41,741 nt of DNA from Flavobacteriaceae bacterium (lineage in GTDB: Bacteria; Bacteroidota; Bacteroidia; Flavobacteriales; Flavobacteriaceae), in the NCBI GenBank assembly GCA_009886755.1, contig QXYU01000034.1, positions 1-41,741 of the forward strand, given 5' to 3'. How positions within the stretch are numbered: position 1 is the first letter of the stretch; every line of letters begins with the position of its first letter. The translations under genes were made by a program, and so were the position numbers. Positions 1 to 7,252 of this stretch are shown here, one piece after another. Under the pieces are notes generated by a model that had not been told where the DNA came from, made no database searches, and saw only the letters and a list, made by a program, of their open reading frames with translations.

Positions 1-91
1 TGAAAATTCCAAAAAGTAATAGAAGGGGCGTTCCATCATTATTAGGTTATGTATCTTTAAATATATAAAACCTTTATTTATTTTTCGATTT

Positions 92-1480
92 ATGCACAAA
101 TCTGAAATCGTAAAAAAACTGGGCAGCTTGCTCCAAGCCCATCAAATACTAACTGGGGAACAGCTCCAACAACGCACCTATCATATATGGAAAATGGACG
201 CCTCTCTAGATGTGGTGGCGCTTGTGCTTCCCGAATCTACGGAAGACGTTGCCGCAATTCTCAAAGCCTGTTCGGAGGCTAATCAAGAAATAGTGGTGCA
301 CGGGGGATTGACCAATCTGGTAGGAAGCACTGAAGTGCAGCCCCATCAGGTGGTCATTGCTATGGATCGAATGAATGCTATTGAAGAAATGGATTCGCAA
401 AGCCGAACCCTAACCGCCCAATCGGGAGCGATCGTGGAAACCCTTATCGATTGCGCCGCAGAACACGACCTTCTCCTCCCTTTGAATTTTGGAGCCAAAG
501 GATCGGCTCAAATCGGAGGGGCTATTGCTACCAATGCCGGAGGCCTTCGCGTTTTTCGCTATGGGATGACACGGCAAATGGTCCTTGGATTGGAAGCCGT
601 ATTGCCGGATGGACGTATCGTTTCTTCGCTCAAAAAAATCCTGAAAGACAATTCAGGCTATGACCTAAAACAACTTTTTATCGGAGCTGAAGGCACCCTA
701 GGAGTAGTCACCAAAGTAATTCTAAGATTGGTTGAAGCCCCCAAAAGTAGGGTTTCCGCACTTGTAGCAGTAAATCAATATCCGCAAGTCATCAACCTCC
801 TGAAATATTTAGAAAAAAATCTCAGTGGAAGTTTAACCGGTTTTGAACTGATGTGGCAAAACACTTACACCACTATGACGAAAACCCTCAACCAACAACA
901 GCCGCCTTTACCTCAAGAGTATCCTTATTATATTTTTGTGGAATGCTTGGGAAGCGATGTGCAAAAAGACTATGACCAACTGGAAACACTCATTGGAGAC
1001 GCGCTTGAAAACGAAATGATTGCCGATGCAGCACTAATGAACACCGACCGCGATCTGAATCATTTATGGCAAATTCGTGAAGATGTATCGATCTTGGCCT
1101 CCCAAGGAAAATACGACCAGCATTTTGATATCAGCCTACCCATTCCAAAAATAGGCCCTCTTATTGCTGAAATTCAATCCCAGCTGGAGAGCCTTCCGGG
1201 GGTTAGTCATGCCTTTGCCTTTGGCCATGTGGCCGATGGAAACATTCATTTCATTATCGGAAAAGAAAACGAGTCGGATGCTACACGCGAAGCTATCAAT
1301 GAAATCGTCTATGCGCCTCTAAAAGCGAACAATGGTTCCGTATCCGCCGAACATGGTATTGGGCTACACAAAAAGGACTATCTCTATACCAGTCGCTCGG
1401 AAACTGAGATTGCCATTATGAAATCCTTAAAAAATCTGTTTGACCCAAAACATCTACTCAATCCTGGTCGTATCTTTTAA
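92..1480 (+). CDS. FAD-binding oxidoreductase, GlcD / D-2-hydroxyacid dehydrogenase family
   Basis: A 462-residue flavoprotein of the PCMH-type FAD family (GlcD, D-lactate and D-2-hydroxyglutarate dehydrogenases), expected to oxidise a D-2-hydroxyacid to the 2-oxoacid. Visible marks are the FAD pyrophosphate loop VVHGGLTNLVGST (about residues 68-80), the GAIATNAGG and FIGAEGTLGVV segments in the FAD domain (to about residue 215), then the C-terminal cap with ADGNIHF and SAEHGIG, typical of the active-site and FAD contacts, and the closing motif LFDPKHLLNPGRIF. No signal peptide, so cytoplasmic or membrane-peripheral. The length is usual for the family. The GTG start of the next gene follows its stop by one base. 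The exact substrate cannot be read from sequence; D-lactate, glycolate and D-2-hydroxyglutarate are all possible. Confidence 0.88.
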   Translation: MHKSEIVKKLGSLLQAHQILTGEQLQQRTYHIWKMDASLDVVALVLPESTEDVAAILKACSEANQEIVVHGGLTNLVGSTEVQPHQVVIAMDRMNAIEEMDSQSRTLTAQSGAIVETLIDCAAEHDLLLPLNFGAKGSAQIGGAIATNAGGLRVFRYGMTRQMVLGLEAVLPDGRIVSSLKKILKDNSGYDLKQLFIGAEGTLGVVTKVILRLVEAPKSRVSALVAVNQYPQVINLLKYLEKNLSGSLTGFELMWQNTYTTMTKTLNQQQPPLPQEYPYYIFVECLGSDVQKDYDQLETLIGDALENEMIADAALMNTDRDLNHLWQIREDVSILASQGKYDQHFDISLPIPKIGPLIAEIQSQLESLPGVSHAFAFGHVADGNIHFIIGKENESDATREAINEIVYAPLKANNGSVSAEHGIGLHKKDYLYTSRSETEIAIMKSLKNLFDPKHLLNPGRIF

Positions 1481-1481
1481 C

Positions 1482-2159
1482 GTGAATCCTCCTATCAAAT
1501 CTCTAATTCTCCTTTGTCTGATACAGTGGAATCTGTTTCAAGCGCAAGCCCTACCTCAAGGATTTGGACAGATTGCCGACTACCTTCCCAAACTTCAGCT
1601 CGAATTGCGCTATGCTGGTTCGGATAATTTTACGGGAAGACCTATAAAAGGATATGAACAGCCCAAAAAAGTGTTAACAATAAAAACCTTAGTCGCCTTG
1701 CAAAAGGTGCAACAAGAGTTGACCCAACAAGGAATGGGACTAAAGCTTTTTGACGGGTATCGTCCTCAACGTGCGGTCAATGATTTTATCGCTTGGTCAG
1801 TAGACCCTGCCGACACCCTAACCAAAGCTCAATATTACCCCAACCTGCCAAAAGATGAATTGTTTGATCGAGGATACATTGCCAAACGTTCGGGCCACAG
1901 CCGAGGAAGCACTGTTGATTTAACGATTATTTACACCTCTGGAGTGAATCAAGGAAAAGAGGTTGACATGGGCAGCCCTTGGGATTTTTTCGGATCTATC
2001 TCATGGTATGAAACCACGCAAATCAGCCCAAAACAAATGGCGCAGCGTCGCTTTCTGCAAGAACTAATGGTTGCTCATGGATTTCGCACCTATGCAAAAG
2101 AGTGGTGGCATTTCACATTGAAGGAAGAGCCTTTTCCAAATACATATTTCGACTTATAA
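1482..2159 (+). CDS. M15D peptidase, VanX/DdpX-like D-alanyl-D-alanine dipeptidase, exported
   Basis: Zinc D,D-dipeptidase that should hydrolyse D-Ala-D-Ala in the periplasm, a peptidoglycan-recycling role in Gram-negatives rather than vancomycin resistance. From the GTG at 1482 the product has 225 residues and starts with a clean signal peptide (MNPPIKSLIL... ending QAQA near residue 23). All VanX key residues have counterparts at the right spacing: Arg94 in DGYRPQ, zinc ligands His139 and Asp146 in SGHSRGSTVD, catalytic Glu207 and ligand His210 in EWWHF. An upstream ATG at 1440 is open in frame but would add 14 residues before the signal peptide and lie inside the preceding gene, so GTG 1482, one base after the upstream stop, is preferred. 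No vanHA-type neighbours are present. Confidence 0.88.
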   Translation: MNPPIKSLILLCLIQWNLFQAQALPQGFGQIADYLPKLQLELRYAGSDNFTGRPIKGYEQPKKVLTIKTLVALQKVQQELTQQGMGLKLFDGYRPQRAVNDFIAWSVDPADTLTKAQYYPNLPKDELFDRGYIAKRSGHSRGSTVDLTIIYTSGVNQGKEVDMGSPWDFFGSISWYETTQISPKQMAQRRFLQELMVAHGFRTYAKEWWHFTLKEEPFPNTYFDL

Positions 2160-2160
2160 A

Positions 2161-2604
2161 TCATTGACTGGCTGATGTATGATCGCTTACAATCTTCCAT
2201 TGTCCTTCAAACCGTTTCCATAAAAGTGTAAAATAACCAGAAGCGTTTTTTGGATTTCGAATCAATTCAAAACGCCCTATCAATTGCATTACATCAGGTT
2301 GAAATGCTTGCATGTTGAGGATTGTGAATTGCAAACGTCCCATTTTTTGTTGGCTGTCATAGGTTTTTTTGTACCGATCCCGGGTTGCTTCCCAGCCATA
2401 GACCGGACCCTTAGCACCGCAAAAGACCAAGTCTGGGCTTCTCCAATAACCATCCATAAAAGCATCAATATCAAATGAATTCCATGCTTTTTCTTGAGCA
2501 TGCAAAATCGAGACAATCGACAAAGAGTCCTTCTCAAAGGATTGGGACCAACTTACTGTACTAATCAATAAAACAATAAACAAAGGGTGGAGTAGTTTGA
2601 CCAT
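2161..2604 (-). CDS. DUF4440 / SnoaL-like (NTF2-fold) exported protein
   Basis: A 147-residue protein with an N-terminal signal peptide (MVKLLHPLFIVLLISTVSWSQ) followed by one NTF2-like domain. The pattern W(N)xxDIDAFMDGYW, a central GWEATRDRYKKTY and the closing LLWKRFEGQWKIVSDHTS is that of DUF4440/SnoaL-like proteins, which form a cone-shaped pocket and are found as stand-alone secreted proteins in many Flavobacteriia. Function is unknown; the fold alone does not distinguish an enzyme from a ligand binder. It converges on the VanX-like gene with a single base between the two stop codons, so no terminator fits between them. Confidence 0.8.
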   Translation of the reverse strand: MVKLLHPLFIVLLISTVSWSQSFEKDSLSIVSILHAQEKAWNSFDIDAFMDGYWRSPDLVFCGAKGPVYGWEATRDRYKKTYDSQQKMGRLQFTILNMQAFQPDVMQLIGRFELIRNPKNASGYFTLLWKRFEGQWKIVSDHTSASQ

Positions 2605-2724
2605 GATGATTTTTACGACAAATTACACATAAAATATTCTATCTTTTGAGAAGGAAAAATCAATCGTGTAAAAATAAAGTGTAGCACCTTGCATGGTATA
2701 ATTTCATAAAGAATATCCGATCTG

Positions 2725-3465
2725 ATGATTACAGTTTTAACTCCCGCTTGTGTTTTTAAACCCATAAAAACTGTGGGGTTTTTTGGGGTTTTTCTTCTTT
2801 TGATAGGCTGCACCCCTAGCACTACAGAAAAAATTCTTTCCAAAGCCAAAGAAGCCCACGGGGGATCAAGCTACCAAAAGCTCAAACAGATTGACTACGA
2901 AAAAACCAGTTGGAGACTCTCCGAACAAGGGGATACGCTCAGTACCCAAGTCGAAAACCATTCCATAGATTTTGAAAAAGGGACGTCCGGTATTTTTTGG
3001 ATAAAAGACAGTGTGCATTGGCAGGCACAAAAAAAACGGCAAAGAACCACGCTCTTAAAAGACGGAGTTGCTGTGATTGATACTATACTTTTGGCCAAAA
3101 TAAGTCGAAAATTAGACGCGGCTCAGTTTGTTTTTTGGCAACCTTTTCGACTGTTAGAATCCAATCCTCAACTTAGCTACCAAGGCACCCAAACACTTTT
3201 TAACGGTTGGGAGGTACATCACCTAGCCTTACGTTATCCTGGACAAACGGATCGTTGGTCGTTTTTCTTTGATGCAAAGACCTATCTTTTAAAAGCAACG
3301 GGGGTCTTTTTTAAAAACCGATACAGCCTGATCATCAACGACAAACAAGAATCTAAAACAGGACTTTGGCTCCATGAGAAAAGAACCAGCTATTTCACTG
3401 ATTCTTTGTTTGTACCTAATCGCAAAGGGAGTCTGTATGCCTATAAAATAGAAGCGATTCACTAA
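2725..3465 (+). CDS. DUF6503-like lipoprotein (distant)
   Basis: A 246-residue predicted lipoprotein: a hydrophobic stretch followed by lipobox LLIGC, then mature protein starting CTPSTTEK. The mature N-terminus carries the ILSKAKEAHGGSSYQKL signature (helix plus HGG) seen in Bacteroidota DUF6503-type proteins, and the rest is predicted beta-rich with many aromatic residues (FFFDAKTYLLKATG, SLIINDKQESKTGLWLHEKR), resembling the LolA/outer-membrane lipoprotein-sorting type of half-barrel. Function is unknown. It sits tail-to-tail with a second family member of the same length, overlapping it by four bases. Family placement is inferred from the N-terminal signature and is less secure than for the neighbour. 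Confidence 0.65.
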   Translation: MITVLTPACVFKPIKTVGFFGVFLLLIGCTPSTTEKILSKAKEAHGGSSYQKLKQIDYEKTSWRLSEQGDTLSTQVENHSIDFEKGTSGIFWIKDSVHWQAQKKRQRTTLLKDGVAVIDTILLAKISRKLDAAQFVFWQPFRLLESNPQLSYQGTQTLFNGWEVHHLALRYPGQTDRWSFFFDAKTYLLKATGVFFKNRYSLIINDKQESKTGLWLHEKRTSYFTDSLFVPNRKGSLYAYKIEAIH

Positions 3466-4202
3466 AGGGGGTGCTTCTTTATTTGCAGATTGTTGATTTG
3501 TGAAACCGCAATCAGTTGCTTCCTTGTAAATAAGCGTGGGAGACTGTCTAGGGGAGTGTCTTTTAGCAAAGGCTTGTAATTGGTGTAGTTCTGAAAACGC
3601 ATTCCAAACTTTTCAAATCGTTCACTCACAGACCGGAAACGAATCCCTCCACCATCCGTAATATAGTTGTAGGCCAAATAATCCACTGCAAAGCTTTCAG
3701 CATCAATCCAATATCGAAATTCATCTTCAAAATCAGTTCCCCCAGCTTGCTGCCGGAAAGTGATTTTTAGGGTATGGTATTTTTTTCCTTTCAATTCTAT
3801 ATCAGCCAAACGTTGTTTGACCACGGCAGCATCATTTAGCACTCGCGGAATTTGAAAAAAATACAAGACCGAGTTTACCGATTCGCTGTACACACTTTGA
3901 AGGCTGTCCGATAAGGCAACCGCTTGGTCACCTTCCGAACGACGGAACGATCCAGAACCAAACAATGAATCAACTACTGTGGGAGTTGCAATAGTACTGC
4001 GTGTGTAAACGGTCTGATTGGCTTTGCGAAAAAGGGTATAACGATGTTTTCGAAATTGAAATTGCAAATGGATATTGTCCCAAAGAGACCCCCCATAAAA
4101 GGAGTAGCTTTTGTTCACAATTTCTTGCGCCGTAAAAGGTTTTGGAGGATTGCAATTCCAAAAAAATAAAACCGAAAAAACCGTTATAAAAGACCGCATC
4201 AT
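3462..4202 (-). CDS. DUF6503 family lipoprotein
   Basis: A 246-residue predicted lipoprotein starting MMRSFITVFSVLFFWNC, with the lipid-acceptor Cys at residue 17. The body matches the DUF6503 pattern I know from Flavobacteriia: IVNKSYSFYGGSLWD, VNSVLYFFQIPRVLNDAAV, GTDFEDEFRYWID, YLAYNYITDGGGIRFRS. Family members are envelope proteins of unknown function. An upstream in-frame ATG at 4349 was rejected because it would run through the trxB promoter and start region and bury the signal peptide; the tandem ATGs at 4202 and 4199 directly precede the signal peptide. Divergent from trxB and convergent with the similar protein at 2725-3465, overlapping it by four bases. Confidence 0.8.
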   Translation of the reverse strand: MMRSFITVFSVLFFWNCNPPKPFTAQEIVNKSYSFYGGSLWDNIHLQFQFRKHRYTLFRKANQTVYTRSTIATPTVVDSLFGSGSFRRSEGDQAVALSDSLQSVYSESVNSVLYFFQIPRVLNDAAVVKQRLADIELKGKKYHTLKITFRQQAGGTDFEDEFRYWIDAESFAVDYLAYNYITDGGGIRFRSVSERFEKFGMRFQNYTNYKPLLKDTPLDSLPRLFTRKQLIAVSQINNLQIKKHPL

Positions 4203-4271
4203 ACAATTGTTAGCGGTATAAATATAACGAAAAGAACAAGCTATTAAAAAATCAGCTTTTGTTATAAACAA

Positions 4272-4305
4272 TTTGAATTGTCTTCCCGGAAAGCGATTAC
4301 ATTTG
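4272..4305 (+). promoter_or_regulatory. Probable trxB promoter (Bacteroidota type)
   Basis: A perfect match to the Bacteroidota -7 element TAnnTTTG (TACATTTG, 4298-4305) lies 18 bases before the trxB ATG. A TTTG at 4272-4275 is 22 bases upstream of it, and a TTG at 4278-4280 is 17 bases upstream; both are acceptable for the -33 element. It supports the short trxB start at 4324 over the in-frame ATG at 4273. Confidence 0.55.
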
Positions 4306-4323
4306 TTGAAAATACAAATCGAT

Positions 4324-5259
4324 ATGGAGCGACTCAAAACAGCAATCATCGGGAGTGGTCCTGCAGGCTATACTGCAGCAATTTATGCCGCAAGAGCGGA
4401 TTTAAAACCAGTTGTTTTTACTGGTATGGAGCCAGGTGGGCAATTGACCACCACTACAGAGGTTGATAATTTTCCTGGCTATCCAGATGGTGTGGACGGC
4501 CCTAGCATGATGGTGGAACTTCAAAAGCAAGCCGAGCGTTTTGGTACCGAAGTCCGTATTACTTATATCGAAAAAGTAGATCTTGCTACCGAAAAAGGAG
4601 GCATTCACACACTACATATTCAAGGCGGCGGAAGTGTAGAAGCTGAGACCGTAATTATTAGCACAGGGGCCACTGCCAAATACCTTGGACTTCCGAGCGA
4701 ACAACGACTCCGTGGCGGGGGTGTTTCAGCCTGTGCTGTCTGTGATGGTTTTTTCTACAAAGGTCAAGACGTTGCCATAGTGGGTGGAGGAGACACGGCC
4801 GCTGAAGAAGCTACCTATCTTGCCAATATTTGCAACAAAGTGACCATGTTGGTTCGCAAAGGAGAAATGCGGGCCTCAAAGGCCATGCAACATCGGGTCA
4901 CCAACACTCCCAACATTGACCTGCGATATTATTCTGAGGTAGAAGAAGTCATGGGTGAAACTGTGGTAGAAGGACTTCGCATCAAAAACAATCAAACCAA
5001 CACCACCGACGAGATCGCCATTACCGGATTGTTTATCGCCATTGGTCACAAACCCAATACCGATATTTTCAAAGACCAGCTAGATATGGATGATGCGGGT
5101 TATTTGATAACCAAAGGTAAAAGCACCCACACCAATAAACCTGGCGTATTTGCCTCAGGTGATGTTCAAGACAAAGAATACCGTCAAGCCGTCACGGCAG
5201 CTGGTACTGGCTGTATGGCCGCTTTGGATGCCGAACGCTACCTTCAATCTCTTAGCTAG
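4324..5259 (+). CDS. trxB: Thioredoxin-disulfide reductase TrxB
   Basis: NADPH-dependent flavoenzyme that reduces thioredoxin in the cytoplasm. The 311-residue product has the N-terminal FAD fingerprint IIGSGPAGYTAA (residues 8-19), the redox-active pair Cys137-Ala-Val-Cys140 in SACAVCDGFF, the NADPH-binding VAIVGGGDTAAEEA, and the late FAD motif GVFASGDVQD. Length and order are standard for low-molecular-weight TrxR. Start chosen at 4324 because the FAD fingerprint must be close to the N-terminus and a -7 box ends at 4305. Its stop overlaps the final codon region of the decayed gene on the other strand. No thioredoxin gene is adjacent. Confidence 0.96.
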   Translation: MERLKTAIIGSGPAGYTAAIYAARADLKPVVFTGMEPGGQLTTTTEVDNFPGYPDGVDGPSMMVELQKQAERFGTEVRITYIEKVDLATEKGGIHTLHIQGGGSVEAETVIISTGATAKYLGLPSEQRLRGGGVSACAVCDGFFYKGQDVAIVGGGDTAAEEATYLANICNKVTMLVRKGEMRASKAMQHRVTNTPNIDLRYYSEVEEVMGETVVEGLRIKNNQTNTTDEIAITGLFIAIGHKPNTDIFKDQLDMDDAGYLITKGKSTHTNKPGVFASGDVQDKEYRQAVTAAGTGCMAALDAERYLQSLS

Positions 5260-5775
5260 TTACCGATCTGATACTGAAATTTTAAATACAGCTGCGCATC
5301 ATCCAAACAATAGGCATCAAACTGATCGTTAAATTGATAGTTGTTATTGCCCACGATATAAAAAATGGTGAATGGGGTTGGATTCCATTGCCCGTAAACT
5401 TGGTGTCCACTTGGCTCCCTTCTGCGTTACAACCTACTGATATTCCATAACGTCCATCGCCAAAAGTATCAACTCCAAACATGACAATATCATCCTGAAA
5501 GGCATCGTCTCGATTACGAACAGCACTCCGCAGGTTAGCCATATCTGCTTTGGCATCAAAACCCACATAGAGGTGTGTGGTAGAGTATAGTACAAAAACA
5601 TCCATCTTATGTGGAGCAGGGGAATTATTCCCTGGTTGAATCTCATAATCGATGCTAAAACGCTGGGCTTTGTTCCATTCATCTTCACCCAATCGACCAT
5701 CAAATACAATGGGATCTTGCTGTGCGAAAGTCATTAAACTAGTAAAAAAATAATGAGTGAAAATTTGGGCAACAT
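5256..5775 (-). pseudogene. Remnant of DUF5916 / CBM9-like outer-membrane protein (frameshift plus internal deletion)
   Basis: Three pieces in three reading frames line up as the ends of one former gene. (1) ATG at 5775 opens a signal peptide (MLPKFSLIIFLLV) that hits TAA at 5736-5734; restoring one base would join it to MTFAQQ in the next frame. (2) Positions 5734 to about 5390 encode a CBM9-like domain of the DUF5916 kind (FDGRLGEDEWNKA, DVFVLYSTTHLYVGFDA, DDIVMFGVDTFGDGRY). (3) From about 5400 to 5256 a third frame encodes VYGQWNPTPFTIFYIVG and ends LYLKFQYQIGN, typical of an outer-membrane beta-barrel end. Intact family members are roughly 700-900 residues, so most of the barrel is missing. 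The former stop overlaps that of trxB. Assignment of the C-terminal piece to the same parent is inference. Confidence 0.75.
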
Positions 5776-5893
5776 AGGATTTGGGTTAGTTTAAATTAAG
5801 ACAGGTTAATGCTAATAATGTTACAGCTTTGAAATTTTATTTTTAAAATATCCCCTGTTTGGTTAACTTTAACAGAACAAACAACTATATTTT

Positions 5894-7066
5894 ATGGAAG
5901 GCAAGCGGTTTTTAAGAACAGTTTCATGCTGTTTATTGTGCATTGGTCTTGTGACAAGTCTCGTCAGTTGTGGCTCTCAGGAAGCTACTTCAGTAACAGT
6001 TCAAGGAAGTATCTCAGAAGATACTACTTGGACAGCAGACAACATTTATGTAATAAACCAAGAAATACGAGTTATCAATGGTGCTACACTAACCATTGAA
6101 CCGGGGACGCTTATTAAAGCAGCTCCAGGAGAATTTCCCAACGCATCAATGCTTCTGATTACACAAGGATCAAAAATCAATGCCGTGGGTACTCCTGAAA
6201 AACCAATTGTTTTCACCTCTTCTGATGATAATATCACACGAGTTGAAGAATCAAACCAATCATTATTAAACGAAAATAATAAAGGACTATGGGGCGGTAT
6301 CATTATTCTTGGCACAGCACCAATCTCCACAGAAACTGGTGATGTTTCTACCTTTTATGTAGGGCTCGATCCCAGCGATAAGGCCAATTACTATGGCGGC
6401 ACCAATGTTGAAGACAACTCTGGTATTATGAAATATGTATCTATTCGTTACGGCGGAACCTACATGGGAACTGGAAGTGAATCCAATGGTTTGACCTTAT
6501 GTGGTGTTGGAAACAAAACACAAATTGATCAAATTGAAGTTTATGCCAATCAGGACGATGGGATTGAATTTTTTGGTGGCACTGTAAACGCGTCCAATTT
6601 GTTGGTGTATAACAGTGGTGATGACGGGATCGATTTGGATGAAGGCTACTCTGGAGAAATCAAAAATATCATGGTAGTGCTTGGCGAGCAGTCAGATAGT
6701 GGTATTGAAATTTCTGGTGGCCAAGGGGATTTTCAAGGAGACTTTAGTCTTAGTAACATACAATTAACCGTTAAAACCCCTAGTGAAGATCAGCAAATCA
6801 TGCGAATCGATTCGGCCTCAAAGGGATCTATCTCTACCCTTTTAGCTTCTAACTTTTTAGATATTTCTAAAATACAATTGCAATCTTCTGAAGTCACGCT
6901 TCAACAACTTCAAATTTCTAAAAATCAAACTGAGGTGAACTCGTTGAGTGAAATCAATGGTGGTGAAAAGAACTCGAAAAATATTTCTTTCACTAGCGGA
7001 TTGAGCCTAGAAAACGATAGTAAAGGATATCACTGGACACTGACCAAACAAATGGTCAGTCGATAA
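5894..7066 (+). CDS. Beta-helix repeat lipoprotein
   Basis: A 390-residue predicted lipoprotein (hydrophobic residues 10-25, lipobox LVSC with Cys26). The mature part begins with VTVQGSISEDTTWTADN and INGATLTIEPGTLI, the usual opening of right-handed parallel beta-helix proteins in Bacteroidota, followed by GTPEKPIVFTSS, GLWGGIIILG, MKYVSIRYGG and the Asp/Gly-rich coils NQDDGIEFFGGTVN and NSGDDGIDLDEG, a ladder spacing that fits successive helix turns to about residue 280. The last 110 residues are less regular. Such proteins are often exported adhesins or accessory proteins; a partner TonB receptor is not present here. No T9SS C-terminal sorting domain is seen. Its stop lies three bases from the converging CPXCG gene. 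Confidence 0.75.
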   Translation: MEGKRFLRTVSCCLLCIGLVTSLVSCGSQEATSVTVQGSISEDTTWTADNIYVINQEIRVINGATLTIEPGTLIKAAPGEFPNASMLLITQGSKINAVGTPEKPIVFTSSDDNITRVEESNQSLLNENNKGLWGGIIILGTAPISTETGDVSTFYVGLDPSDKANYYGGTNVEDNSGIMKYVSIRYGGTYMGTGSESNGLTLCGVGNKTQIDQIEVYANQDDGIEFFGGTVNASNLLVYNSGDDGIDLDEGYSGEIKNIMVVLGEQSDSGIEISGGQGDFQGDFSLSNIQLTVKTPSEDQQIMRIDSASKGSISTLLASNFLDISKIQLQSSEVTLQQLQISKNQTEVNSLSEINGGEKNSKNISFTSGLSLENDSKGYHWTLTKQMVSR

Positions 7067-7069
7067 GAT

Positions 7070-7252
7070 TTATTGCTCTATTGAATTGGCGTCAAAACGC
7101 ATCAGCGTGCTGTTTGCTGTTGCGTACTGAATTTGAATTGGATTGCAACACACCTCACAATCTTCTATGTATTCTTCGGTATGCAGCGATAGGTCGAGTA
7201 ACATAGAAATATCTTCCCAACAGTAAGGGCATTTAAAGTGATGTTCTTCCAT
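7070..7252 (-). CDS. CPXCG-motif cysteine-rich small protein
   Basis: A 60-residue cytoplasmic protein with two cysteine pairs, CPYC near the N-terminus and DCEVCC in the middle, matching the CPXCG family of small putative zinc-binding proteins (pattern HFKCPYC...YIEDCEVCCNPIQI). Function is unknown. The start is the ATG at 7252-7250, which shares its A with the TGA stop of the ABC-F gene (TGATG), a layout that suggests translational coupling. An in-frame extension to 7291 would lie inside the ABC-F reading frame and is unlikely. Confidence 0.8.
   Translation of the reverse strand: MEEHHFKCPYCWEDISMLLDLSLHTEEYIEDCEVCCNPIQIQYATANSTLMRFDANSIEQ

Noticed and set aside
1440-1481. ATG start at 1440 for the VanX-like gene
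   Set aside because: It lies inside the preceding reading frame and would precede the signal peptide with 14 extra residues; GTG 1482 fits better.
4203-4349. Longer start (4349) for the minus-strand DUF6503 gene
   Set aside because: It would cross the trxB promoter and start and place 49 residues before an obvious lipoprotein signal peptide.
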